From: Strongylocentrotus droebachiensis
Lineage: Eukaryota > Echinodermata > Echinoidea > Camarodonta > Strongylocentrotidae
Assembly: GCA_035222895.1 (NCBI GenBank)
Contig: JAVYIG010002384.1
Span: forward strand, 188,373 to 252,372
Length of the DNA stretch: 64,000 nt
Direction: 5' to 3'
Shown one piece after another: positions 11,430-21,541 of this stretch. The notes below the pieces were generated by a model. It ran no database searches. It was not told the origin of the DNA and worked only from the letters and a program-made list of their open reading frames with translations. How positions within the stretch are numbered: the first letter of the stretch is position 1; each line of letters begins with the position of its first letter. The position numbers and the translations under genes were made by a program.

Positions 11430-11650
11430 ATACGAATAGTGCAATGGGTTCTTAACGTGCCTCCATTTAATGTCCTATCGGAGGGACGGAGTGTTTTCCA
11501 CTTGACATAACCTGCGTCTAACACGGGAAGGGGCACGTTAACACACAACACAGGCCTCGGTCATCCGCCTGGGTGGGAGTCGAACCCGGGATCTTTGTCT
11601 AGATGTGATATGTCTATTTCCCGGCCCTAAACGTTAGCTTACAACTAGAA
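11430..11650 (-). repeat. tRNA-derived SINE-like sequence
   Basis: The minus strand has a B-box-like GGGTTCGACTCCC near 11575-11590. The left part holds a conserved GGGTTCTTAACGTGCC and a GGAGGGACGG block. The A box is not clear. Confidence 0.4.
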
Positions 11651-12065
11651 TCAAGAAAAAAGATAGTCTAGATTAGAATATCTACCGGGTAATTTCTACT
11701 TTCTAAAAAAAATGCTATGCTCTCGAAATTGAGGCCTAGCTGACTTGATCAAAGTGGTTGATCATGTCAAATTGGATACTGGTCAGGCTTAATTCTATAC
11801 AACATTAGTACAGATCAGGTCTTCATAATTAATGTGGGTATTTATTGTCCACATATTGATTACGGTATCGTCTGAGAACAGCGTACTGGTGTTTTTTTTT
11901 CGGGGGGGAGTCTTCATGCATGGCTGATTGTCAACGAAACGGAGTTAAGTCTTTTGTCAAATCTGCTTTTTGCTACGGCAGGCACCCAGTGAAAACGAAT
12001 TCGTTTGTTAAGATTATGAAAATGTAAGGGCTACTTTAAACAAACAGAACTTTGTTATTCCTAGC

Positions 12066-12328
12066 TCATTTTTCTTGATTGTGGTATCATATGAAGGAGC
12101 AGAAAATGAACTTTCTAGAAATATGAATTTTTCTTTGAAATTCAGATACCGCCCGCCAAATTACTTTTTGGTTTCCTTCCTTCAAATTGCTTTTAATCAC
12201 TCATGCGTGAAATATGCACCACGTGAGTAGCATCAACTGAAGGAGGAGACTCTAAGCTTTCCAAATATGTATCATTCATTAATTATGGTTGTGATTAAGT
12301 TATGATAAAACATCGATACTTCTCGGTT
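12066..12328 (+). repeat. Left arm of exact 263-bp inverted repeat
   Basis: This arm is the complement of 13645-13907 with no difference seen by eye. The right copy is preceded by TACAGTGCGTCCCAGAAAAA, which resembles a Tc1/mariner-type end; the left copy stops short of that end and joins the 313-bp direct repeat. Confidence 0.85.
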
Positions 12329-12331
12329 CCC

Positions 12332-12644
12332 ACGAGGGACTATGCTGAAGACAATTAGACCGTGTAAAATCCTGTTTTGAATTTAGCTGAACAAAACCCG
12401 TCTTGAGCAAATAGCAAAGATGAAAACGTAAAATGCCTTTTCTTCGTATTCAGAGCATTTCACTGTATTTACTTTTGTTTCGTTTTTTTCAAGCCCGTCT
12501 GCACTAGTTTGGCCAGGGGAATTACACCTCCCTTCAAGCCTCATCAGTATCAGTGCTGTTCTTACAGAGGGCCCTGTATTTATTATTACACCTGCAATTG
12601 CCAGGTACTCATTTACACCTGTTTGGAGACAAATTTGAATGAAT
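12332..12644 (+). repeat. Copy 1 of exact 313-bp direct repeat
   Basis: The segment appears identical, without gaps, to 15202-15514. It is the reverse-oriented relative of 2550-2700, plus the 5' part of a SINE core. Here it is cut off at GAATGAAT before the SINE head that follows in the second copy. Confidence 0.85.
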
Positions 12645-12941
12645 AAAAATGAATAAAAATATGAGACACCTCCTTACATTTTCTAATAAGCAGTTCTGAA
12701 TAATTTCCACTGTTAGTGTCACTGATGTCCAGTCCGTTCACTTCCAGTTGGAGACAGTAACCAGTCAGCACAAATATTTTTTTTAATTTGTATTTCGATG
12801 ATAGTTATATGCTAGATTCGACTCATACTGTAGGTTTTGTAGTGATGAATACTTCAGTATGTCTGTCTCGTAGAACTATAGACCTATTCTTTTTTAATAA
12901 ATGATATTAAATGATCCTTGCTTTTATTTATTTTCAATAAA

Positions 12942-13005
12942 GGTATGTCCAACCAGGATACCATGCGTGCTGCTACAGGCACTTCTGCAACATTACAACA
13001 AACAA
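12942..13005 (+). CDS. Candidate second exon of the gene at 10731
   Basis: Bounded by TTCAATAAAG on the left and GTGAGC on the right. In one frame it joins in phase to the exon at 10731-10912 and reads YVQPGYHACCYRHFCNI. It is short and unsupported by homology. Confidence 0.2.
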
Positions 13006-13084
13006 GTGAGCACAGATGAGATCAAGGCAAAGAAGGAACAAAATTTAACTCATTGTATGTCACATTACTTGTAAAAATGTAAAG

Positions 13085-13618
13085 CTTTTTTAGGAAATTC
13101 AATGTAAAGACCTTTCTTGTGATGCTCTTTTTTGCCAATTTCCGCCAGATTTGATAAAGCAGATAACTTTTATCAAATGGTATTTGGACAAATGTATGAA
13201 ATTACCTGCTGAAAATTTTAAAGAACATGATTTAGATATATTAGACTGAAGAAGAATAGCAGAGGCTGGGACCCTGTCATCCATGAATTTTTAAATTTTA
13301 TTTACAATGTATACCTTATGTGTGTTTTTGCTTTAAATACATATATGTAGTTGTGCTTTTTGAGCAATCGCTTGAAAGAATGTTAGTTATTGAAAATATT
13401 ACTTGTAAGCCTTTTTTGGGAATTCAATGTAAAGACCTTTCTTTCGATGCTCTATTTTGCCAATTTCCGCCAGATTCGATAAAGCAGATAACTTTTACTA
13501 AATGGCATTTGGACAAATGTATGAAATTACCTGCTGGAAATGTTAAAGAACATGATTTAGATATATATATTAGACTGAAGAAGAATAGCAGAGGCTGCGA
13601 CCCTGCCATCCATGAATA
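13085..13618. repeat. Tandem duplication, period ~325 bp
   Basis: Two units start at about 13094 and 13419 with GGAATTCAATGTAAAGACC-like sequence and end in AGGCTG.GACCCTG.CATCCATGAAT. In both, the minus strand is open for 61 codons ending at the same place (GGNWQ.RAS.ERSLH). On the plus strand only the second unit is open (FCQFPPDSIKQITFTKWHL). No family is recognised in either direction. Confidence 0.7.
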
Positions 13619-13644
13619 TATACAGTGCGTCCCAGAAAAAACGA

Positions 13645-13907
13645 AACCGAGAAGTATCGATGTTTTATCATAACTTAATCACAACCATAATTAATGAATG
13701 ATACATATTTGGAAAGCTTAGAGTCTCCTCCTTCAGTTGATGCTACTCACGTGGTGCATATTTCACGCATGAGTGATTAAAAGCAATTTGAAGGAAGGAA
13801 ACCAAAAAGTAATTTGGCGGGCGGTATCTGAATTTCAAAGAAAAATTCATATTTCTAGAAAGTTCATTTTCTGCTCCTTCATATGATACCACAATCAAGA
13901 AAAATGA
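13645..13907 (-). repeat. Right arm of exact 263-bp inverted repeat
   Basis: Complement of 12066-12328. The loop between the arms is 1316 bases and contains copy 1 of the 313-bp direct repeat, the candidate exon and the ~325-bp tandem. Confidence 0.85.
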
Positions 13908-14140
13908 TATATATAATCATATATATAATGTATATTTTATGTGTATTTTTGCTAAAACATACATGTGATCGCTTGAAAGAATGTTTGTTATTGAAAATAT
14001 TTTAATGTGAATTGACAATGTGCTGTATAACTGATGAATCATTTATCTACATCAACCCAAAGAGCAGTATCCATGTAGTCAAGCAGGCTTACAATTTTAT
14101 TGACCATGTATTTTGAGAATATGAGATAGTAATATGTCAT

Positions 14141-14573
14141 CAGAAGCGGATCTAGAGGGGGGGTTGGGGGGGTTGCAACCCCCCCCCCCCCCCCCCCTTG
14201 GGCGGCCCAAAAAAAAAAAAAAAAAAAAAGAAAGAAAAAAAGAAAGAAAAAAGAACGCACGCTGGAGAGAAACCCTTTCAAGTGCAAATATTGTGAGAAG
14301 ATATTCAACTCATCTGGTAACTTAACCAAACACATGAAAACTCTGGATATAACTATGTATTAAACTGTTACTTGATTTAAAAAGACGTTATCATGCACTG
14401 CTTTTTATGGTCTCCATTGTGTTAATAGATGCCAGGAAAACATCACTTACGGGGTTCAAATAAACACCCCCCAAAAAATCGGCTCGCCGCTTCGCGGCTC
14501 GTGGACGATGCTCCGCATCGTCATTATTTTGGTCAAACCCCCCCCCCTTAGCAAAAAGCTAGATCCGCCCCTG
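14141..14573 (+). mobile_element. hAT-like non-autonomous element carrying a zinc-finger fragment (copy 1)
   Basis: The left end CAGAAGCGGATCTAG pairs with the right end CTAGATCCGCCCCTG. Both sides have the 5-bp duplication GTCAT. Inside are G, C and A homopolymers, then a C2H2 zinc-finger fragment (14251-14363): THAGEKPF in one frame and KCKYCEKIFNSSGNLTKHM one frame over, followed by a stop. A palindromic GCATCGTC-type segment lies near the right end. A second copy is at 58846-59308. Five-base duplications fit the hAT5 group described from sea urchin. Confidence 0.82.
14251..14363 (+). pseudogene. Captured C2H2 zinc-finger fragment
   Basis: The linker THAGEKPF and the finger KCKYC...KHMKT are separated by one extra base (CCCTTTCAAG where CCCTTCAAG is expected). 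The second zinc-binding histidine after KHM is replaced (KHMKTL). The second copy shares the extra base, so the capture and decay predate the last transposition. Confidence 0.75.
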
Positions 14574-14649
14574 GTCATATATTTGATGTGAAACCAGATT
14601 ATAATTGGTCAAACATGCCTTACAAACTTTGTTTTAAATTGTGATTTAT

Positions 14650-15200
14650 TTTATTTAAAGATATGCCACTCCCTGAAATATATATTGAAGGGTATGACAT
14701 AGAAAGAGATAGAGAGGTGGGAAAGAGTGAGGGGGAATGGGGAGGGAATGGGAAAAAGAGAGCGGTTAAGGAAACAAGAGAAAGGGAGGGAATGGGATGA
14801 AGAGAGAGCGGGGGAGCGAATCGAGAGGGGGAGGAAGAAAGAACTATAGATATATGAAGAGAGGGGAGAGAGAGAGAGGGGGGAACAGAGAGAGAGAGGG
14901 AGAGAGAGAGGGGGGATATAGAGAAACAGAGATAATGATGGGAGAGGCGGGGAGCAAGATATACCAGTGAGTTCCGTTAAAAAAAAAAAAAACGAATATC
15001 TGACCTTTTGTTGAAAACCAAACACGCGAAACGGTATCCTTTACAGCATTTGTATTGCGGCATCGATCTAGTAAACTATTCTGAGGCGCAGAGGGAGATT
15101 ATTACTCTGGCTTTGGAGAAAATGAAAGATTGCACTCTAGGATGTCATGTTTATTTTTAGATGCATTATTACATTTGTCACGTCATTTTCCAGTGAAGTA
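14650..15200. repeat. Reverse-oriented relative of the 2000-2950 repeat
   Basis: A GA-rich purine tract (14700-14940) is followed by sequence complementary to the region around 2830-2960. Read on the minus strand, it is the same CT-tract repeat family. Confidence 0.65.
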
Positions 15201-15201
15201 A

Positions 15202-15514
15202 ACGAGGGACTATGCTGAAGACAATTAGACCGTGTAAAATCCTGTTTTGAATTTAGCTGAACAAAACCCGTCTTGAGCAAATAGCAAAGATGAAAACGTA
15301 AAATGCCTTTTCTTCGTATTCAGAGCATTTCACTGTATTTACTTTTGTTTCGTTTTTTTCAAGCCCGTCTGCACTAGTTTGGCCAGGGGAATTACACCTC
15401 CCTTCAAGCCTCATCAGTATCAGTGCTGTTCTTACAGAGGGCCCTGTATTTATTATTACACCTGCAATTGCCAGGTACTCATTTACACCTGTTTGGAGAC
15501 AAATTTGAATGAAT
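15202..15514 (+). repeat. Copy 2 of exact 313-bp direct repeat
   Basis: Appears identical to 12332-12644. Here the SINE core continues into its tRNA-like head (15515-15605). Confidence 0.85.
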
Positions 15515-15607
15515 GTCTTGTCAAAGGGAAATTAGTGCCTAGCTGGGATTAGAACCCTCGACTCTTTGATTGAAAGGCAAGTGGATGAACCACTATACTA
15601 CGACACT
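15470..15607 (-). mobile_element. tRNA-derived SINE
   Basis: The minus strand shows a tRNA-like head (GTAGTATAGTGGTTCATCC, then B box GAGGGTTCTAATCCC) followed by GCACTAATTTCCC and the core CAAACAGGTGTAAATGAGTACC. That core is shared with other SINEs in the window. Confidence 0.7.
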
Positions 15608-15639
15608 TCCGATTAGCTCTGAATATTTACAATGTACTA

Positions 15640-16005
15640 GGACACCTACCCCCTGGACAACCATCCCTAGGATAACCAACCTATAGGAAAACTACACCCT
15701 AGGGCAAACACCCTCTAGGACGAATATCCCCATAGGACAACTACCCCCGGATAACTACCCCGGACAATTGACCCCTAGGACAACTTTCTCGGGACAACTA
15801 CCCCCAGACAACCACTCCCTATGACAACAATCCTCTAGGACAACTACCCCCGAACAACTATCCTAGGTGGTATTTGTCTGGAGGTAGTTGTCCGGGGAAT
15901 AGTTGTCCAGGGGTAGTTGACCGGGGGAAGTTGTCATAGGGGGTAGTTGTCCTAGAGGATGGTTATCCTATTTGTGGTTATCCTGGGGGTAGGTATCCGG
16001 ATACT
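15640..16005. mobile_element. TU-like foldback of ~15-bp tandem repeats
   Basis: The left half is a run of GGACAACTACCCCCT-like 14-16-bp units; from about 15865 the right half is the same motif inverted (GGGGGTAGTTGTCCTAG). The two arms could pair as a long imperfect hairpin. Sea-urchin TU elements are known for inverted terminal domains made of 15-bp tandem repeats. No middle segment or clear target duplication is visible. Confidence 0.6.
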
Positions 16006-17285
16006 CATTTACACTACCCAACAGGAAGGCAACATCCCAATGAAAACACGAATATTCATGAGTTTTGTTTATATAATTATCTTTTACTTCTAGGCATGAA
16101 CTTGAAGAATTCAGATATTACATTGAATAGTACTGAACACTTAGAGGGAGATACACTCTTAATGAATTTAATTCATTACTCAAGGTTTTAATAAAAAATC
16201 GCAAATATAAAATGTTAAAGTATTCAAGCCACTTGTTTGACCCTGTTATATTTCTGAAAACCTTAAAATCATGTACATCAGAAAACCCAATAATACGAAA
16301 AACGAAACAATCATTAAAGTTTTTACAAAAACTGTCAATTTTCAAAATTTGGCCTTATGTCCTCTGATAAAATTGGCCATAGAAAAGGTGTAGCAACATT
16401 ACTCTAATGAATTTTCAGAGGCATCGTATTATTAACTTGGAATGGTACGATACAACGTGCACTATCAATGAAGGAGTTATTCAAAAGAACATCAAGTTAG
16501 TCCCAAAAATCATTTTCTTGATTTGGCAAAGAATTATGGTAAAGAAAGGGAATAAAGGTGATGACGTTACTCCAATTACATTCCAGAGGTACCTTCTATT
16601 CATCCCAAAACAAAGATATTTGCAAAATGGTTCCCACTGATTAAATCACTTAATGGACCAACAGCTACGTAGACAAGAAGGGTATTTATTCATCTCTAAG
16701 CGAAATCTATACTACCATTTTCATTGAAAAAAGTAGAAATTTATATTGTCGGAATTATACTCCATACAAATATCTGTGTATTGCATATTCTACGTATAAT
16801 AAGAAAAAAAAACTCACTGATGTACATCTACGCTGAACATCAGTGTTCTCTCCTTTTTTATATTTTTTATATTTTATATTTGATATAGATCAAATAACAT
16901 TTTTACAATCAACATAAACATAATACAAATATACAGACATTTATATCCATGTACCAACGATAAATCAAAGAAGAAATTAAAAAAGATCTATTAATCAACA
17001 TCAATGTTCTATTACAACAACAAACACATCAACAAATTATCCAGAAAGTACTTAGAAGCTCGCATTATTATAACCAAGAAAATAATATTTTCACACAGCT
17101 TAAAATTAATGGAACAAGGGAATAATTTGTTTCTATAAGTTCCAGTTGAGCACTGTAAGCCACTTCCTTAACGATATTCCAGTTTTTCCTTAAAAAATGT
17201 AATGATAAGAATTATTTCTATTTAGAGAGTGTAGCTTCTATATGAATATACTCTACTGTGCTTAATATAAAGCATCACATTAATA
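16006..17285. other. AT-rich interval without recognised gene
   Basis: Two opposed short open frames lie at 16118-16345 (minus) and 16407-16640 (plus). Neither shows a recognisable domain. 16840-17030 resembles an AT-rich LINE or SINE 3' end. Confidence 0.4.
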
Positions 17286-17289
17286 CCCC

Positions 17290-17445
17290 CTGCACTAGCT
17301 AACCGCCATGATCAGGCGCCAAAGCATTACTTCACCAGGATGGAGAGTGGCAAAAAGCATTAGTGCCGAGGCGGGAATAAACCACGGACCATGCGATCCA
17401 CAGTCCAGTCAGCGGTGATGTATCCGCTAAACCACGACACCATTA
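17290..17445 (-). mobile_element. tRNA-derived SINE
   Basis: The minus strand reads GTGTCGTGGTTTAGCGGATA (A-box region) and GGTCCGTGGTTTATTCCCGCC (B-box region). The core follows on the left (TTTGCCACTCTCCATCCTGG). Confidence 0.65.
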
Positions 17446-17604
17446 ATAAACATGGAAACTGGGTTTATATGTTTTTTTATTAACTTTAAAAAAAGTGCAA
17501 ATCAATAATTTTGTTAATGATGTACATTTCATTTCAGCGAATTATAATTCCAGTTCATATCAAAGGCCTCTCAAATAAAATAAAAGCATTATCTGAGTTC
17601 AAAC

Positions 17605-17692
17605 GCAAACTGAATAAAGGTGTAATCTGAGTAATATATTTTACGTACGCAAACTGAATAAAGGTGTAATCTGAGTAATATATTTTACGTTA
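17605..17692. repeat. Two tandem 44-bp units
   Basis: Both units start GCAAACTGAATAAAGGTG and end ATATATTTTACGT; they are nearly identical. Confidence 0.85.
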
Positions 17693-17899
17693 TGCAGAAC
17701 GTACCATTATGTTCAGCCAAATAAATGAAGAGCTTTAAATTAACATTCAATGATGAAAGCCCTTGAGGGTGCAATTCTGCTTATTACGATCCATCCATGA
17801 ATTTCTGTCTGGATTGTTGTGCTGCAGCCAAGATCAATCCGAGACAGTTATTTCTCTGGATACAGAAAAAAACAAAGTAAGTGATGATTATAATGGTGA

Positions 17900-18580
17900 T
17901 GATGCAGCTACTTCTTGCAAAACTACTACTTCTACAACTAATACAACTACTGCTACTTCTACTATCTCTATTATGTATTTCTTTACCTACTACATGGTAC
18001 TACTACTAATACTACTAAGAAGGAGAGAAAGAAGAAGAAGGAGAAGTACTGAGAAGATGAAAAGAAGAAGAATAGGAAAAAGATGAAGAAGATGAAGAAG
18101 AAGGAGAAGAGGAGGAACAATAAGAGGAAGAAGACGAAGAAGAAGAAGAAGAAGAAGAAGAAGAAAGGGAAAAGAAGAGGAATAAGAGAAAATAGAAGAA
18201 GAGGAAGGCTGAAGAAGAAGTAGAAAAAGAAGATGATGATGAAGAAGAAGAAGAAGGGAAGAAAAAAGAGGAAGAAGAAGAAATTAAATGGAATAAGGAG
18301 AAGAAGAGAAGAAGAAGAAGAGGAGGAAGAAGAAGAAGGAAAAAAAGAAGACGAGGAAGAAGAAGAATAAGAAGAGAAGAAGAAGGAGAAGAAGAATGAG
18401 AAGAAGAGAAGATGAAGACGAAGAAGAGAAAGAAGAAGAAGAAAAAGAAGAAGAAGAAGAAGAAGAAAAAGAAGAAGAAGAAGAAGAAGAAGAAAAAGAA
18501 AAAAACACGTAGAAATGGAAATAGAAGAAGAAGGGGGAGAAGAAGGAGGAGAAGAAGAAGATGATGAAGAATGATAATAA
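17900..18580. repeat. Long GAA-rich polypurine tract
   Basis: A short TAC array (to about 18015) leads into roughly 550 bases of nearly pure purine on the plus strand (GAAGAA with GGA and AAA variants). Mirror-symmetric purine tracts of this kind can form triplex DNA. The long open frames on the minus strand are Ser/Phe/Leu runs and are not genes. Confidence 0.9.
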
Positions 18581-18919
18581 TGACTTTTCCTGATTATTAA
18601 GAACGAAAACACTTGTAATTATTGCAATATAGTGTTGTTCTTGAATATTGAATAATTACATCCGTATGCGTTTAAAGAGAGCAGAATTATTATATGTATT
18701 AGGTGTCTGGACATGGAGATTTCTCTTTTGCCTTTAGATTTACGGTACATATTAATATAAAATAGCACTCACAAGTCACCACCATGAATATTTGTCCGGC
18801 ATTAGTCTTAAAAGATTTATGAAATATTGCTTGTAAACTTCTTCAAATTTCTGTTTTAAATGAAATTACTGTCCGAATACACAATTTAAGCACAATTATA
18901 AAAATTCGTATGATGATTA

Positions 18920-18925
18920 TTTATT
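18920..18925 (-). terminator. Poly(A) signal of the SEA-domain gene
   Basis: AATAAA on the minus strand, about 140 bases after the stop codon at 19064. Confidence 0.5.
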
Positions 18926-19063
18926 ATTCAAGTTCTCGATAGGGGAGGTTGTCTAAATCTGCAGAATTGACCCCTAACCTACTGGAACATGGTGGTCCCT
19001 GTATTAAGCCAATGGGGATTAGAGAATTCAGTAGTCAATGGCTTAACAGTATCCGGGATAGTA

Positions 19064-19127
19064 TCACTTACTATATTGGTGCTCATCTTTAGAGAATCCC
19101 GGGTTCTTCAATCCTACTCCGCGCTCA
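19064..19127 (-). CDS. SEA gene exon 8: cytoplasmic tail and stop
   Basis: Acceptor TGTGCAG. Reads ERGVGLKNPGFSKDEHQYSK, then TGA at 19064-19066. Too short for an ORF scan but in the required phase. The NPGF motif resembles NPxF-type endocytic or adaptor signals (inference). Confidence 0.72.
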
Positions 19128-21507
19128 CTGCACAGATAATACAAAAAAGAAATGTTGAATATAATAACCTCACACACACTCTAGTTATACAACTCACTCC
19201 TACATCCTAACCAAATGATATGTTAAATGCAGTCATGTGTGATTCATTTACAGAGAAAAAAGCGTGGAGTAGTATACACAAAATGTATTTATTTACGAGT
19301 TCAATAGTGCGAATATTTTTATGAGTTGAAAGATTAACGTATTAACAAGTACAGGGAATCGGAACCTATACATTGTTATTGTTTGGTATTAAACCTGACA
19401 AGTACAGGGGCCAGGCATCCTGTACCCCGTGATCCATCGGTAGTATGCGTAGCGAGAACAGTATAGGGATCTTGGTCCTGTAATACTTACATAGCAATTG
19501 ATCGTACGATTATTTTTTGCGATTAATTGCATTGATTCATATGTGCCATCAATCGCACCGAATCAATTATCCGATCAAGTGCTAAGCTTTTTGTTACGGG
19601 GTTTAGAACCCTGCACATAATACACCCTTTCACGGTTAAGGCCGCCATTTTAATTTACGAGTAAATATTGCACCATCACTGTTTTCAGATGCGCATATGT
19701 ATTGTTGCGTCACTGACTGCGCCTCGCGCTCACATCAAATTGACATAGGCGCAACCTTTGAATTACGAGTAAACAACTTATTTTCTCGTAATTTAAAATG
19801 GCGCCCATGTCGGCGCATGCGCAGTCTTGTAACCGTGAAAGGGTGTATTACATCTAACAAGCACATGAACCCTTTACCTTGCAATGTATTGGTATTTAAT
19901 ACTCACGTATCCCTTGTGCCTTTTCCCTTGGAGTGCACGAAGACGGCGATGATGATGAAGACGACCAGCGTGACCACTATGACCGCAGCTACGACCATGC
20001 CGATGATGGCTCCCTTAGCCAAGCCACCACCCACTTGGCCGGCAGACAGGGAAAGTATAAGAAGGAAACAGGTCAGAAGATGTTCAGCTTATGATGTAAT
20101 CAAGTTAAAATATGTCGATTGATGTACTATTACCAGTTTCTTTTTTATGTAACAGATTATATCATGTTTTGTGTGGTTTTGAATAAAATGAACTGAACTG
20201 AAATGTATTTCAAAAGAGTTATACGTATAGTCTCTATATGCAAAGTTATGTACATGTTTGGAGTCATGATTGATATCTTTGAATCGGGTCTTTTAAAAAT
20301 CATATTATGAATCAACTCGTAGAGCCTCGTCTAATTTGAAATGCCTTGGTAGGAATCTTTTTATTTGGGGAGTGGAATTCAACTTTAAGAATTGACTGTA
20401 GATCCTCTCCAAAAGAGAGTAATTCGATCATTTATTCTCTGGTGATTTCCTTCATATTAGGAAGTGACTCCTGTGATTCTTAAGATCACACTTAGAGTGA
20501 TGTCACTAGACCAATTAGAATGGCGGAGGGGGGGGAGGGGGTCGTAGTGGAAGGGGGTGAAGTCAGCTTAAACTTGTACATACGTTAGCCCCGTATAGTA
20601 ATGCAGTGGGGCTTTAATCAAACCTCTCCCTGGACAGTCTATTACCTGATCCTGATCCTTGAAGTGAGGACACTGTCAAGGTATCTCCATCGGAGGAGAG
20701 GATGAGAGTGCCGCTGGTAGACAGGTCTACCGCATCCTCAGCGAGAGAATCAGCATCATCCTGAGTGTAGGCATGAATCTCAATCTCCAACTCAGCGATA
20801 ATGCTGCCAGGGCTGAAAGACGTGGCTACACAGTCCATACCTCGAAGGTCCGATCCTAACTCCCGCCTAAGATGATTCCCTATCTATTAGGAAGGAAAAA
20901 CAAACATTTATTTGAATTTTGATTTGATTTGATTTGATTTATTGGTTTCTTCATCTTTTTTTCTTTCTTGATCATATATACATTTTCATGAACATAATAT
21001 GGTTTGACATAATACAATTTGGCCTTTTGTAGGTGACCAAAACGTTTTGATCATTATATGTTGGATTCCCTGTTGATAAATGATATTCAAAACAGCAGGT
21101 TCATGTGTTGTTGTTGTTGTTTGTATTTTGGGCGTTCAGTCAAAATTGACTAGTTACGCCTGTCTGTTTAGTAGAAGCAGTAGTAGTAGTAGTATTGTCG
21201 GTGACCGTCAAATTATTTGTCGTTGAGAAAACTGTGCGCCTGTGCTTTCGCTTGTCCTCTGCGGGGAATGTACCGTCCCGGCCAACCCTGCTGCGTACGT
21301 TGAGCGAGCTTCTCAATCATGTTTATCCATAAGGACAGTATATGTGTTTTACAACAACGGATGATGATAATGATGATGATGACAATGATGTTGATTTTTA
21401 TTATTTGTATTACTATCATTATTATCATTATTGTTATCGTTGTTATTATCAATAATAGTAGTAGCAGTAGTAGTAGTTGTAAAATAGTAGTAGTAGTTGT
21501 TGTACAA

Positions 21508-21541
<34 letters not shown>

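Noticed and set aside
15640-16005. CRISPR array
   Set aside because: Repeats are contiguous ~15-bp units without spacers, arranged as inverted arms, in a eukaryotic genome.
17983-18612. 209-codon minus-strand frame
   Set aside because: Pure Ser/Phe/Leu run from the GAA polypurine tract.
18989-19210. Plus-strand 73-codon hydrophobic frame
   Set aside because: Antisense to the phase-correct terminal exon of the SEA gene.
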